Shown: positions 9,308 to 18,877, counted from the stretch's first letter. The stretch is DNA of 64,000 bases from Paraeggerthella hongkongensis (GCF_003726035.1 NZ_QICD01000001.1:62001-126000), one strand, 5' to 3'. Numbers and translations: made by a program. Notes: a model not told the origin generated them from the letters alone.

Positions 9308-9994
9308 ATGGCAAAGGCGAAGAAACATGGATGGGTAAAAGCGATGCTGGGTTTGGTGCTTGGATGCATGCTTGTTGTTGCGGCGACGTTTGCGATAACG
9401 AACGTCGTGACGGTGGTCGCAACCAAAAGCAGCATCGTCGATTCCCAAGAGGCGGTTGGCTATGACGCTGACGCCATTGTCGTGCTGGGCGCGTCCGTGT
9501 TCGCAGACGGCACGCCGTCGAGCATCTTGCAAGACCGCTTGGATGACGGGATCGCGCTGTACCGATCCGGGGCCGCTCCGAAGCTGATCATGAGCGGGGA
9601 CAACAGCACCGTCGCCTACAACGAGGTCAAGGCGATGAAGGACTACGCTGTTGCGCAGGGAGTCCCCAGCGCAGACGTGTTCTGCGACCATGCGGGCTTT
9701 TCGACGTATGAGAGCATGTACCGGGCCAAGCATGTGTTCGGCGCCGAGCGCATCGTGGTGGCGACGCAGACCTACCACCTGTATCGCGCGCTCTATGCAG
9801 CGCATGGCCTGGGGTTGGAGGCCGTTGGCGTACCGAGCGACTATCATGCGTATGCGAAGCAGGCGCAGTACGACGTTCGCGAAGTTCCCGCGCGAACGAA
9901 GGACTTCTTCAAGACGATGTTCAAAGTTCCCTCGACGTTCGTAGGCGATCCTATCAGCCTGGATCAATCGGGCGATGTCACCGAAGGCTACTAG
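9308..9994 (+). CDS. YdcF/SanA family (DUF218) membrane-anchored protein
   Basis: 228 aa. One N-terminal membrane segment (about residues 10-35) is followed by a DUF218 domain with DADAIVVLGASVF, KLIMSGDN and QTYHLYRALYAA. SanA and YdcF relatives are linked to envelope and vancomycin-barrier phenotypes; the reaction is not well defined. The start at 9308 (MAKAKKHGW) is preferred because the longer in-frame extension lacks a ribosome site and its sequence looks non-coding. Its end is 21 bases from the end of the convergent racemase-like gene, with no clear terminator between. Confidence 0.82.
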   Translation: MAKAKKHGWVKAMLGLVLGCMLVVAATFAITNVVTVVATKSSIVDSQEAVGYDADAIVVLGASVFADGTPSSILQDRLDDGIALYRSGAAPKLIMSGDNSTVAYNEVKAMKDYAVAQGVPSADVFCDHAGFSTYESMYRAKHVFGAERIVVATQTYHLYRALYAAHGLGLEAVGVPSDYHAYAKQAQYDVREVPARTKDFFKTMFKVPSTFVGDPISLDQSGDVTEGY

Positions 9995-10015
9995 GCCGAT
10001 CTGCGCGAGCGCGTT

Positions 10016-10684
10016 TTAATCTCTTGTCGATTGTACGCGCAGCAATTCTTGGAGCATCGCGCACGCTTCGCACTGCACCGCATCCAAGACGGGGACGCCG
10101 GCTTCGCGCTCGAGCTCGGGGGCAAGATCGATGGTTGCGAATCCGGTGCACGCCAAGGCGACGACCTTTGCGCCGCGGTCGGCCAGGGCGCGCACGGTTG
10201 CAAGGGCGCTTGCCCGTCCTGCGGGAGTTTGCAGGTCCAGCGTGTTTTTCACGCCGTCGGGGACCATGTTGCCGATCAGCCGCTGCCCAAGGATGCGGCT
10301 GAAGGCCGGCGGCGCCTCGCGCGTGATGCCCAGCACCCCTACCGGTTGGGCGAATCGGGCCGCTGCAGCTGCGGTGCTTTCGCCCGCGCCCACGATGGGG
10401 ATGCTCAAAACGGAGCGCGCTTCGGCGACGCCCGGATCGTCGGCGCAGCTTACGATGATTCCCTCGACGCCTTCCGCCTCCAGCTGTCGGGCAAGCGCTA
10501 CCACTTTGGGCACGGCGGAGCCTTTCGTCGTTGCGCTGTGGACGCCCTGCGGCTGGTCGGGGATGCAGCGCGAAACCGTTTTCACGAAAGGCAGACATTG
10601 CTCGATCAGGCGTCCATGCGCTTCGACTTGGTTTTGGTCTTGCGTGATGACGCGGATGACGCCTATCGTGCGCACGCGATCCAT
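10016..10684 (-). CDS. Asp/Glu/hydantoin racemase-superfamily protein
   Basis: 222 aa. The family uses two cysteines for acid/base racemisation of amino acids, hydantoins or related acids. Here the two likely active-site cysteines are in IIVSCADDPG and VVALACTGFA, with the GAGEST and GVLGIT segments typical of the fold. The start at 10684 is set by AAGGAG 8 bases upstream; a longer in-frame version overlaps LuxR-B and is unlikely. It begins 20 bases after the LuxR-B stop on the same strand, so the two are probably co-transcribed. The second copy of the duplicated module lacks this gene. Substrate unknown. Confidence 0.8.
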   Translation of the reverse strand: MDRVRTIGVIRVITQDQNQVEAHGRLIEQCLPFVKTVSRCIPDQPQGVHSATTKGSAVPKVVALARQLEAEGVEGIIVSCADDPGVAEARSVLSIPIVGAGESTAAAAARFAQPVGVLGITREAPPAFSRILGQRLIGNMVPDGVKNTLDLQTPAGRASALATVRALADRGAKVVALACTGFATIDLAPELEREAGVPVLDAVQCEACAMLQELLRVQSTRD

Positions 10685-10704
10685 GGCTGGGCTCCTTGCT
10701 GTGG

Positions 10705-12372
10705 CTATTCGTATCGTTCGATCAGGTCGATCAGCTCTTGTTTCGAGTGTAGCGCGGTCTTTTCCAGAATGCGCCGCGTATGGGTGCGAATGGTGCTTTC
10801 CGATACGAACAGGGCATCGGCGATCACTTTCGCCGAACGTCCGCGCGCCAGGTACGGAAGCACTTCCGCTTCGCGTCTTGTCAGGCCGTAGTACTCGGCA
10901 ATCTGCTCGCATACCTGGTCGAACGCAAAATTCGGATCGGTTTTGGCATGGTCGGCTGCGGCCTTGCGACAGCGTTCGGCTCCCGGACAGGGCTCGACCG
11001 TCTGCCACGGTTCTGATTTCTGCTCGGTTAGGGTCGCACCGCCGCCTTCATCCACTTCCCGCCTTCGATCGACCTCCTTGCCGACATGGGGGAGTTCGAC
11101 GGCGCGCTTGGATTCGCCGTGTTCTTCCTGCTGGTCTGGGGCGCCCTGCTGGAAAAACGAAAAACGGTGACGCGTTCCCTGGAACACCAACAGCATTGCA
11201 AGCACGTACACTGCGCCAACCGAAATGCCTATGATGAGCATGGAGGGGCGCTCCGGTATGAGCATGATGATGTATCCCATGCCGATCCCCACCAGTCTTG
11301 CGATGATGGAGAGCGCGCGTACGATTCCTCCTATGACGAAGCCCGATACCGCGAAGTCGTAAGCAGTGGACGCCACCATGTACCAGATAATCACGTCGAA
11401 CATGCCGTAGCCTGCGCTCATGATCACGTTGAGCATGATGGGATTCGACTCCCAGAACAACGGCATGATGGCGAACAGGATGACGATGGCTGGAACGATC
11501 ACGCGGAATGCGAAGGAGAGGTCGATGCGCCGCCTTGCCAGAAGCACGAGCGCGATCAGCCCTGCGGCTGCGATGATGTTGGCGATCAAGGGCAGGCGAT
11601 GGGCGTGGTCTGCGGATCCGACGGATACGACCGTCAGCTGCCAGACGAAGCCGAACAGGCAGGATAAAACCAAGCTGGACACGATCAGGCTTACAAGCGA
11701 CCCGAGCGCGGTGCGATAGCGCTGCGAATCCGCCTTGAGCGCGTATCTGCCTTCGGGCACTTCCTTTTTGCAACGGGCGAGGCATAGCTGCGAGAGGATC
11801 GGCAGCGGGGCCATCAAAAGGAGGGCCGGTACGCCTGCCTGATCCACGCAAAGGGAAACCGCGACGAAGAGCGAAGACGTTACCAGCAACACGACCGGAA
11901 TGTAGAACGAGGTTCGGGACGGATGCATGCGGCCCAGGTATTCCGCCCAGCTTCCCCAGAAGTACCCATAGCCGATACCGGTCAAGACGGATCCCGTCAC
12001 AAGGGGGACCGGAAGCGCCGATTCGGGCAGCAGCCCGGCGTGCGTGAGCGGCCCTGTTGCCGCTAGAAGAGTCAGCCCTGCAAGGATGAAAGCGGTGAAC
12101 ATCGACGGTTTGAGCCGGTTGTAATACGAAGGATCGCGCTCGATGCGCGAGGCGATGAGGAACAGCGTCGTCATGTTGGAGACGAACGACACGATGACGA
12201 TGAGCGTTTGGCACGAGGTGTTGTCGGCCAGCCCTTCAAGAAGAAGGGAGCTGCGGAACGTCAGCATGCTGCACGCCCAGAAAAACGCGAGCCCCACATG
12301 GTGGGGGCGCAGCGTTTTCCAGATCATGCGCATGCTCCGCCGGTCTGCGCTGGCACGTGAGTTTTCAGTCAT
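10705..12372 (-). CDS. LuxR-B: membrane-embedded LuxR-type regulator
   Basis: 555 aa. The N-terminal ~400 residues carry about 12 membrane segments starting with HHVGLAFFWACSMLTF. A charged linker (~410-480) leads to a LuxR HTH (LTRREAEVLPYLARG, SESTIRTHTRRILEKTAL). It is a close paralogue of LuxR-C: the opening and the HTH are nearly the same. It is divergent from the TorD1-Mo1-FeS1-NrfD1 operon and probably controls it. The linker differs in length and sequence from LuxR-C. The ribosome site is a G run 8 bases before ATG. Confidence 0.85.
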   Translation of the reverse strand: MTENSRASADRRSMRMIWKTLRPHHVGLAFFWACSMLTFRSSLLLEGLADNTSCQTLIVIVSFVSNMTTLFLIASRIERDPSYYNRLKPSMFTAFILAGLTLLAATGPLTHAGLLPESALPVPLVTGSVLTGIGYGYFWGSWAEYLGRMHPSRTSFYIPVVLLVTSSLFVAVSLCVDQAGVPALLLMAPLPILSQLCLARCKKEVPEGRYALKADSQRYRTALGSLVSLIVSSLVLSCLFGFVWQLTVVSVGSADHAHRLPLIANIIAAAGLIALVLLARRRIDLSFAFRVIVPAIVILFAIMPLFWESNPIMLNVIMSAGYGMFDVIIWYMVASTAYDFAVSGFVIGGIVRALSIIARLVGIGMGYIIMLIPERPSMLIIGISVGAVYVLAMLLVFQGTRHRFSFFQQGAPDQQEEHGESKRAVELPHVGKEVDRRREVDEGGGATLTEQKSEPWQTVEPCPGAERCRKAAADHAKTDPNFAFDQVCEQIAEYYGLTRREAEVLPYLARGRSAKVIADALFVSESTIRTHTRRILEKTALHSKQELIDLIERYE

Positions 12373-12465
12373 GAATCGATGCCCCCCGATAACGTTTCAG
12401 CTTGTCGCGGTCGTTGCTGCGCACCGTGATCGCCCCTACGCTTCTTTGCTTGTCACACTATAGTT

Positions 12466-12506
12466 TACCAGCCAAAACGCAGAATCATCAAAAACTGATG
12501 ATATGC
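12466..12506. promoter_or_regulatory. Conserved promoter block with inverted repeat, module 1
   Basis: The stretch starts with TACCAGCCAAAA and contains ATCATCA-AAAAC-TGATGAT (12484-12502), a 19-bp inverted repeat. The same order of elements (TACCAG-CAAAA, AATCA, AAACTGAT) recurs in the module 2 promoter at 18788-18829. It sits between LuxR-B and TorD1, close to a TATAGT -10-like box at 12459-12464. Probable regulator binding site. Confidence 0.55.
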
Positions 12507-12553
12507 AAGCGGCTTGCTGGATTTAGCCTTTTGCGACGCGAGAAAGGACGCTA

Positions 12554-13192
12554 GTGGATTCCCAAGAGCCAATGAACGAAGCCCTTATGCATGCTTGCGT
12601 TGAAGTTGCTCCGCTGTTCGTGCGGATGGGCGACGACGCCTTCGCCGATGCGGTCGATCGACGCGCATGGGAAGGCGCGGCGGCGTGTGCAGGCATAGTC
12701 GTCGAAGCCCCTTCGGCCGCCGCTTGGCATGCTGTTGAGTGCGAGTTGCTCGTGCCGGGATTGCCTCTGGCCGCGTTGCCGGTGGAGTCTCTGTACAAGC
12801 CGTGGCGCGCTCCGGACGGAACCGTGCGCGCGTCGCATGGCTTGTACGGCGGCGAAACGGCGGGTCATGCACGGGCGCTGTTCGATGCCTGCGGGCTTGA
12901 GGTTCCGCGCGAGTTCGCGGCGATGCCGGATCATCTGACATTGCTTTTGGAGCTGCTGGCGCTTTTTCTCGAGGTCGGCAACCGTCAGGCCGCGTGCGAC
13001 CTGATTCGGGATCACTTCGACTGGCTGGGTGGCTACGACGCCGTTTTGCGCGATCGCGCCGAGCGTGCGGCCGAGGCCCCTGTTTTCGGCGAGGCGAAGC
13101 GACGCGATCTTGCGGAGGGCATCGCCTTTTTGCGCAACCTTGTGGCAGCGGTCGATCGTGCCGTGCACGAGGGGGCTTCGCTGCGGGTTTGA
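12554..13192 (+). CDS. TorD1: TorD/DmsD-type molybdoenzyme chaperone
   Basis: 212 aa, all-helical. Such chaperones bind the Tat signal of a molybdoenzyme and hold it until cofactor is loaded. The motif PVESLYKPW (about residues 76-84) and the DHFDWL segment fit the TorD family and are shared with TorD2. The GTG start has AAAGGA six bases upstream. The molybdoenzyme Mo1 starts 66 bases downstream, so Mo1 is the likely client. Confidence 0.82.
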   Translation: MDSQEPMNEALMHACVEVAPLFVRMGDDAFADAVDRRAWEGAAACAGIVVEAPSAAAWHAVECELLVPGLPLAALPVESLYKPWRAPDGTVRASHGLYGGETAGHARALFDACGLEVPREFAAMPDHLTLLLELLALFLEVGNRQAACDLIRDHFDWLGGYDAVLRDRAERAAEAPVFGEAKRRDLAEGIAFLRNLVAAVDRAVHEGASLRV

Positions 13193-13258
13193 TCCCGAGC
13201 CGACGGGGAGGATGCCGCGAGCTCGTTCGCGGCAAAGACGAGATGGTAAGGAGGAGAA

Positions 13259-15448
13259 ATGTTCGATTCAACGGTTTCGCGCAGAACGTTTCTGAAGGGA
13301 TCGGCTGCTGCTGCATCGGTCGCAGCAGCCGGATCGCTTTCGCTGAGCGCCTGGAGCGCCGATCGTGCGCATGCGGCTGGAGGCGAGCGCAACGTGACGC
13401 CGTCGCTGTGCAACGGCTGCTCGAGCAAGTGCGGTCTGACGGCAACCACGCTGGGAGGCACGCTGTTCACGCTGAACGGCATCGAGCAGCATCCGTATTC
13501 CAAGGGCAAGCTGTGCGCTCGCGGGCATGGCTTCGCGCAGATGGCGTACAACGACGAGCGCGTGACGCAGCCGTTGCGCCGTACGGAGAACGGCGAGTTC
13601 GAACCCATCGATTGGGATACCGCGTTCAGGGAGATCGGCGAAAAGGTGAAGGCCATCGTGGCTGCAAGCGGCCCGGAGTCGCTTGCGCTCATCCACGACC
13701 CGCGTCCGTCGGGCAAGTACTACACCAAGCGCTTCATGAACGCTTTGGGGTCGGCGAACGTTTACACGCATGCGGCGGCATGCAACCTGTCCAAGGAAGC
13801 CGGCTTGACCGAGACGATCGGCGCGTCGAACTATTCGGTTGACTTCGGATCGTGCAAAATGGTCATGTTCATCGGCCGTAGCTACGGCGACGGCATCCGT
13901 CCGTCTCACGCCATGAGCCTGGCGGATGCAGCCGAGGCTGGCACGCGCGTGGTCATCGTGGATCCGCGCCTGAGCAACGCGGGCATCTTCGCCAGCGATT
14001 GGGTGCCCGTCAATCCCGGCACCGACCTGGCGCTGCTCATGGCCATCTGCAACGTGCTCATCGAGGAGGACCTGTACAACCGCGATTTTGTCGAGCAGCA
14101 TACGGTGGGCTTCGAGGAGTTCGCCGCGCAAGCGAAGGAATACACGCCCGAATGGGCCGAGAAGATCTGCGACGTGCCCGCTGATCGCATCCGCGAGCTG
14201 GCAAGGGCGCTTGCGAAGGCCGCCCCGGCTGCGGCGGTGGAGGCCAGTTGGCGCGCGGCGTTCGGCTGCGCGTACAGGAACTCCTTCGATACGGCGCGCG
14301 CGGTGACTGCGGTGAACGCGCTTTTGGGCAGCTGGGGAGCGAAGGGCGGCGCGTTGATCACGTCCTCGCCGAAGGCTGGCAAGATCGCCGACGAGCGTTT
14401 TGCCGAACCGCCCAAGCCTGAAGCGAAACGCGTCGGCGATAAGGAATACGGTGCGGTCAGCGGCTCCGGCTCGAACATCGCGGCGCTTGAAGCCGCGCTG
14501 GACGGCCGTATCAAGGGCATGTTCTTCTATAACTCCAACGCGGCGAAGGGCTATGCGCAGCCCAAGGTATGGTCCGAGGCGTTCGAGAAGCTCGACTTGG
14601 TGGTTGCCATTGACGTGCAGATGTCGGAGACGGCCATGCAGGCCGATTACGTGCTGCCGGAATGCACGTATCTGGAGCGCATGGAGGCGCCGGACTACAT
14701 CGGCGGAAAGAAGCAGTTCGTGGCTCTGCGCGACCAGGTCATCGATCGTCTGCATCCTGAGACCAAGCCGTGCGACGAGATATTCACGGGGCTTGCCCAG
14801 GCGTGCGGCGTGGGCCGGTACTTCGACTTCACGGTTGAGGAATTGGCGAAGGCCGAGCTTGACACGCTGGGCGTGAGCTTTGACGAGCTTAAGGAAAAGG
14901 GCATCGTGGACGTGACGTCCAAGAAGTTCGAATACGGCGTGCCGAAGTTCAAGACGCCGACGGAAAAGTACCAATTCGTCAGCGAGAAGGCGGGCAACGC
15001 GGGCTTGAACCCGGTTATCGGCTATGTGGAGCGCCTGGTCATGCCGCAGGGCGATGAGCTGCACTTCATCGGCGGCAAGCAGTCCATCCATTCGCATACC
15101 ATGACGCAGAACGTGGAGTCTTTGAACGCCATCTCGCGCGAATACAACCTTGAGCGCGTATGGATGAGCGCGAAGGACGCGGCGGATCGCGGCATCGCCG
15201 ACGGCGATATGGTGGAAGTGGCGTCGAGCGAGCATACCGGCCGAGTGCGCGCGAAGGTCACGGAGCGCCTCAAGCCCGGCGTGCTGTACTTGCCCACGCA
15301 TTATGGCGGAACGTCGCCGTACCAGACGAGGGCGTACGAATACGGCATCAGCATGACCGAGTTCGTGCCGTTCCACGGCGGCGAGCCGGGCGTCGGCTCG
15401 ACCATGAGCCAGGAAGTGGCGGTCACGGTGAAGAAGGTGGAGGCATAA
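13259..15448 (+). CDS. Mo1: polysulfide/thiosulfate-type molybdopterin oxidoreductase, catalytic subunit
   Basis: 729 aa. DMSO-reductase superfamily enzyme with a Tat signal (SRRTFLKG, cleavage near AHA-A). A [4Fe-4S] motif C51-x2-C54-x3-C58-x27-C86 leads the molybdopterin domains. The region around HAAAC (Cys175) matches the place of the molybdenum-ligating Cys in PsrA/PhsA enzymes. The C-terminal cofactor-binding domain ends near SMSQEVAVTVKKV. The operon order PsrA-PsrB-PsrC supports a quinol-linked reductase of sulfur compounds or another anion, but the substrate is not settled by sequence. AAGGAGG precedes ATG 13259. Closely paralogous to Mo2. Confidence 0.88.
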   Translation: MFDSTVSRRTFLKGSAAAASVAAAGSLSLSAWSADRAHAAGGERNVTPSLCNGCSSKCGLTATTLGGTLFTLNGIEQHPYSKGKLCARGHGFAQMAYNDERVTQPLRRTENGEFEPIDWDTAFREIGEKVKAIVAASGPESLALIHDPRPSGKYYTKRFMNALGSANVYTHAAACNLSKEAGLTETIGASNYSVDFGSCKMVMFIGRSYGDGIRPSHAMSLADAAEAGTRVVIVDPRLSNAGIFASDWVPVNPGTDLALLMAICNVLIEEDLYNRDFVEQHTVGFEEFAAQAKEYTPEWAEKICDVPADRIRELARALAKAAPAAAVEASWRAAFGCAYRNSFDTARAVTAVNALLGSWGAKGGALITSSPKAGKIADERFAEPPKPEAKRVGDKEYGAVSGSGSNIAALEAALDGRIKGMFFYNSNAAKGYAQPKVWSEAFEKLDLVVAIDVQMSETAMQADYVLPECTYLERMEAPDYIGGKKQFVALRDQVIDRLHPETKPCDEIFTGLAQACGVGRYFDFTVEELAKAELDTLGVSFDELKEKGIVDVTSKKFEYGVPKFKTPTEKYQFVSEKAGNAGLNPVIGYVERLVMPQGDELHFIGGKQSIHSHTMTQNVESLNAISREYNLERVWMSAKDAADRGIADGDMVEVASSEHTGRVRAKVTERLKPGVLYLPTHYGGTSPYQTRAYEYGISMTEFVPFHGGEPGVGSTMSQEVAVTVKKVEA

Positions 15449-15449
15449 C

Positions 15450-15983
15450 ATGGCTCGTTACGGAATGCTCATCAACACGAAGAAGTGCGTGGGCTGCTAC
15501 GCCTGCCGTGTGGGCTGCCAGATGATCAACGGCTTGGATTCCGACAAGGCGTTCATTCACTACGAGGAGTTGGAGACGGGGTCGTATCCCAACGTGTACG
15601 CCGAGAACGTTCCCGTGCAGTGCATGCACTGCGAAGACGCTCCGTGCCAGTCGGTGTGTCCGACGGGCGCCACCTACACCACCGATTCGGGCGTGGTGCT
15701 GGTGGAGGAAGGGAAGTGCATCGGCTGCAAGTACTGCATGGCGGCGTGCCCCTACGGCGTTCGCGTGCAGCTGCACTCGGGCGTGGTCGAGAAATGCCGT
15801 TTCTGCTGGTACGAGGGCGAGCCGGACAATCCTCCGGCGTGCGTGGGCACGTGCATCACGGGCGCTCGCATCTTCGGCGATCTGGACGATCCCAACAGCG
15901 AGATCAACCAGGCGATCGCGCGCTATAACGCTCAGCCTCTTGCGAGCGATTTGACCGAATCCAAGATCTTCTACGTGAGGTGA
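15450..15983 (+). CDS. FeS1: PsrB/DmsB-type four-cluster ferredoxin subunit
   Basis: 177 aa. Four cysteine groups (CVGCYACRVGC, CMHCEDAPCQSVC, CIGCKYCMAAC, CRFC...CVGTC) hold four [4Fe-4S] clusters that pass electrons from the NrfD subunit to Mo1. It has no signal of its own and is expected to be carried across the membrane with Mo1. The ATG is one base after the Mo1 stop, so the genes are translationally coupled. About three quarters of positions match FeS2 by eye. Confidence 0.92.
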   Translation: MARYGMLINTKKCVGCYACRVGCQMINGLDSDKAFIHYEELETGSYPNVYAENVPVQCMHCEDAPCQSVCPTGATYTTDSGVVLVEEGKCIGCKYCMAACPYGVRVQLHSGVVEKCRFCWYEGEPDNPPACVGTCITGARIFGDLDDPNSEINQAIARYNAQPLASDLTESKIFYVR

Positions 15984-15989
15984 TGAACA

Positions 15990-16856
15990 ATGGTATGGGG
16001 ACCCCTTATTGCTTGGTACCTGTTCCTGGCAGGTGCGTCGGCCGGTGCGTTTTTGACGGCTGCGTTTGTGGAGGCGAAGTATCCTGACAGCAAGAAGATG
16101 CGCATTGCCGGGCGCATCATCGCTCCGGTTTTTCTGGCTATCGGACTGGTCATGCTTATTTTCGATGCGGAAGCGGGACTGCATAACCCCTTGAGGTTCG
16201 TGTACCTGATCATGAATCCCGGATCGGTCATGACTTTGGGCGTGTACTTCATCTGCGTGTTCATGCCGGTTGCTTTGGCGGCCGCGCTGTTGGAGGTTCT
16301 CAAGAAGCCCGTGCCGAAATGGCTCACGTGGATCGGCGTGGTTGCGGCGTTCGCCGTGGCGGCCTACACCGGCTTCTTGTTGGGCGTGGTGAAGGCGTAT
16401 CCTTTGTGGAACAATGCCGTGCTGCCCATCCTGTTCGTGGTGTCGGCCCTGTCGGCGGGCTTGGCTGCGACCAGCTTCGTTGGCTTGGTGGTGGATCGCG
16501 AGCGCTTCGAGCAGATGTGGCTCATCAAGAAGTCGCACGTCATCCTGTCGGCCATCGAGCTGGTGGTGCTGTTCACCATGCTGGTCATTGTCTCGGCTGG
16601 AAGCTATGAGGGCGCAGCGTCCGTGCAGATGCTGTTGACCGGCCAGTACGCCGTGCCGTTCTGGGTTGGCATCGTCCTGTTCGGCTTGGTGCTTCCGTTC
16701 GCTATCGAGGGATATCCGCTGTTCGTGACCAAGCGCGTGGAAACCTCGATGACCTCCATGGTGGTGAGCGTCATCGGCGAGACGGGCGTGCTGGTGGGCG
16801 GTTTCCTGCTGCGCTTGCTGGTGGTGATGGCCGCGCTGCCCGTGGCGTATTTGTAG
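15990..16856 (+). CDS. NrfD1: NrfD/PsrC-type quinol-oxidising membrane subunit
   Basis: 288 aa with about eight hydrophobic segments. NrfD/PsrC proteins oxidise menaquinol and hand electrons to the ferredoxin subunit. The opening MVWGPLIAWYLFLAGASAGAF is the usual NrfD start. The ATG lies seven bases after the FeS1 stop with GAGGTGATG as ribosome site. The operon ends here with a hairpin. Nearly the same length and sequence as NrfD2. Confidence 0.9.
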   Translation: MVWGPLIAWYLFLAGASAGAFLTAAFVEAKYPDSKKMRIAGRIIAPVFLAIGLVMLIFDAEAGLHNPLRFVYLIMNPGSVMTLGVYFICVFMPVALAAALLEVLKKPVPKWLTWIGVVAAFAVAAYTGFLLGVVKAYPLWNNAVLPILFVVSALSAGLAATSFVGLVVDRERFEQMWLIKKSHVILSAIELVVLFTMLVIVSAGSYEGAASVQMLLTGQYAVPFWVGIVLFGLVLPFAIEGYPLFVTKRVETSMTSMVVSVIGETGVLVGGFLLRLLVVMAALPVAYL

Positions 16857-16891
16857 CGCGTTGCTTCACTCGCTACCGCAGACCCCTCCTC

Positions 16892-16928
16892 GAAGGACGT
16901 CGCCTTTTTCGGGCGGCGTCCTTCTTTT
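16892..16928 (+). terminator. Hairpin terminator of module 1
   Basis: GAAGGACGTCGCC pairs with GGCGGCGTCCTTC, allowing one G-T pair, and is followed by TTTTC. It lies 36 bases after the NrfD1 stop. Confidence 0.75.
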
Positions 16929-16993
16929 CGAATGCGCCGCGCTCGCTGGAGCTGCGCTTGGGGTTAAGCGGTGGCGCCCCGGAATCTTGGAAT

Positions 16994-17148
16994 GTGGGCG
17001 CGAATCGGCACCTGTGACAAAATAATCGGGCGCCGAGGGCGTGCTTTCTGGCAGCTTGTTGACAAAAGGCCTGGTCGCATTTTGAAACGCGGTCGGTATA
17101 TGGCTCCATACGCTGCGCAAATTGTCACAGGTGCCGATTCGCGCCCAC
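16994..17148. repeat. 155-bp element with 27-bp perfect terminal inverted repeats
   Basis: The arm starting GTGGGCGCGAATCGGCACC (16994-17020) is repeated exactly inverted at 17122-17148. The interior carries no gene. A second element with the same arm type is at 49614-49770. It lies at the junction of the two duplicated modules, eight bases past the LuxR-C stop. It is MITE- or REP-like; no transposase is nearby. Confidence 0.75.
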
Positions 17149-17156
17149 GCGGTGCG

Positions 17157-18713
17157 CTATCGGTACGTTTCGATCAGGTCGATGATCTGCTGCTTCGAAT
17201 GCAGCTCGGTTTTTTCCAGGATACGCCGCGTATGGGTGCGAATGGTGTTCTCCGACACGAACAGCGCTTCTGCGATGACCTTGGCTGATCGTCCGCGTGC
17301 CAAATAGGGAAGCACTTCCGATTCACGACGGGTCAAGCTGAAGTCCTCGGCGATCATGTCGTAGATGGCCTGGTCTGAACTCGGCGAATTCGGCCCAGGA
17401 GGAGCTTGGGATCCTGGCGTTTCGGGCTGTGCGTGCGGCGGTGCGGTTTGCGATTTCGACGCGTCGGCGGAGGCCTCGATGCGTTTTTCGGAGGGTTCCG
17501 CGGGCGTTGCGCCCTCGGACTTTTTGCGCGCGACGTAGAAAAGGCCCAGCATGGCCAGCACGTATACGCCTCCGGTGGACACGCCGACGATGAGCATGGA
17601 GGGGGTGCCGGGAATGAGCATGAGCAGATACCCGATGCCGATGCCCACCAGTCGCGCAAGGATGGACAGCGCCCGCACGATGCCGCCCACCACGAATCCC
17701 GACACGGCGTAATCGTAGGCGGTCGAAGCCACCATGTACCAGATGATGACGTCGAACACGCCGTAGCTTGCGCTCATCACAACGTTAAGAACCACGGGGT
17801 TCGTCTCCCAGAAAAACGGCATGACGGCGAACAGGACCACGATGACAGGCACGATCACGCGGTACGCCAGTGCCAGATCCATTCGCTTGTTCGCGTAGAG
17901 CACCAAGCCGATGAGCCCGACCGCTACCGCAAGATCTGCGACGAGCGGGATCTGGTGGGCTTCGTTGACCGAGCCGACCGACAACACGGTCATTTCCCAT
18001 ACGAACCCGAACAACAGCGACAATACCAAGCTTGCTACGATAAGCGTTACCAGCGAACCGAGCGCAGAAAGGTAGCGCTTGGGCGTTGTAGCGCTTGCGT
18101 GGCCTCCGTCAGGAGCTTCGTCGCGACAGCGGTGCAGGCACGCCAGCGACAGAACGGGCAGCGGGATCATGAGTGCAAGAGGCGGCACGCCGGCAAGTTC
18201 GGCGGCAAGCGAGATCGCCAGGAATAGCGCTGCGCTCACCAAAAACGCCGCCGGGATGTAAAACGAGGTTCGTGACGGGTGCATGCGTCCCAGGCATTCC
18301 GCCCAGCTTCCCCAGTAGTATCCGTAGCCGATGCCGGTCAGCGCGCCGCCGCCTGCTAGCATCACGATTATCGCCTCTTCGCTTCCCATGCGGCCCGCGC
18401 TTGCAAGGGCGATGATTCCCGCTATGATGCATGCGCAGAACAGCTTTCCGGGAAGCCGGTCGATGGCGGAGGGATTGCGTTCCATGAAAGCGGCCATGGC
18501 GAAGAGCGTGGTCATGTTCGTCACGAACGAAACCAGCACGACAAACGTTTCGTACCCGGGCGTGTTCGCCGGACCCGCAAGCAGAATGGAGCTGCGGAAC
18601 GTGAGCATGCTGCATGCCCAGAAAAACGCAAGCCCGACATGACGAAGCCTCAGCGTTTTCCATACCATGCGCATGCTGCGCCGCCCACGAGTGGCGATCA
18701 GCGGATCGCTCAA
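17157..18713 (-). CDS. LuxR-C: membrane-embedded LuxR-type regulator
   Basis: 518 aa, paralogue of LuxR-B. About 12 membrane segments are followed by a Pro/Ala/Ser-rich linker and a LuxR HTH (LTRRESEVLPYLARG, SENTIRTHTRRILEKTEL). It is divergent from module 2 (TorD2-Mo2-FeS2-NrfD2). The linker between membrane and HTH domains is the most diverged part relative to LuxR-B. Likely regulator of module 2. Confidence 0.85.
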   Translation of the reverse strand: MSDPLIATRGRRSMRMVWKTLRLRHVGLAFFWACSMLTFRSSILLAGPANTPGYETFVVLVSFVTNMTTLFAMAAFMERNPSAIDRLPGKLFCACIIAGIIALASAGRMGSEEAIIVMLAGGGALTGIGYGYYWGSWAECLGRMHPSRTSFYIPAAFLVSAALFLAISLAAELAGVPPLALMIPLPVLSLACLHRCRDEAPDGGHASATTPKRYLSALGSLVTLIVASLVLSLLFGFVWEMTVLSVGSVNEAHQIPLVADLAVAVGLIGLVLYANKRMDLALAYRVIVPVIVVLFAVMPFFWETNPVVLNVVMSASYGVFDVIIWYMVASTAYDYAVSGFVVGGIVRALSILARLVGIGIGYLLMLIPGTPSMLIVGVSTGGVYVLAMLGLFYVARKKSEGATPAEPSEKRIEASADASKSQTAPPHAQPETPGSQAPPGPNSPSSDQAIYDMIAEDFSLTRRESEVLPYLARGRSAKVIAEALFVSENTIRTHTRRILEKTELHSKQQIIDLIETYR

Positions 18714-18787
18714 AAGCTTACCTCCTTGCAGCGACGCGCTTCGACGAGTGCGCGCCCTTGGTTGCAGTTTCCTAATAATGGCTTATC

Positions 18788-18829
18788 TACCAGGCAAAAT
18801 ATCTAAATCACCAGAAACTGATTACCTGC
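18788..18829. promoter_or_regulatory. Conserved promoter block, module 2
   Basis: TACCAGGCAAAA, AATCA and GAAACTGAT occur in the same order and nearly the same spacing as at 12466-12506. The half-sites ATCA (18807-18810) and TGAT (18819-18822) keep part of the inverted repeat. It lies between LuxR-C and TorD2. Confidence 0.5.
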
Positions 18830-18877
18830 CAGGTTTTCCAGATGCCTACGATTGTCCCGACGAGAGAGGACGAGATC

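Noticed and set aside
13268-15451. 727-codon minus-strand frame opposite Mo1
   Set aside because: Same shadow effect; the matching frame also appears opposite Mo2.
16994-17148. Inverted-repeat element as a simple terminator
   Set aside because: The arms are 101 bases apart, a terminator already stands at 16892-16928, and a second element with the same arms occurs at 49.6 kb.
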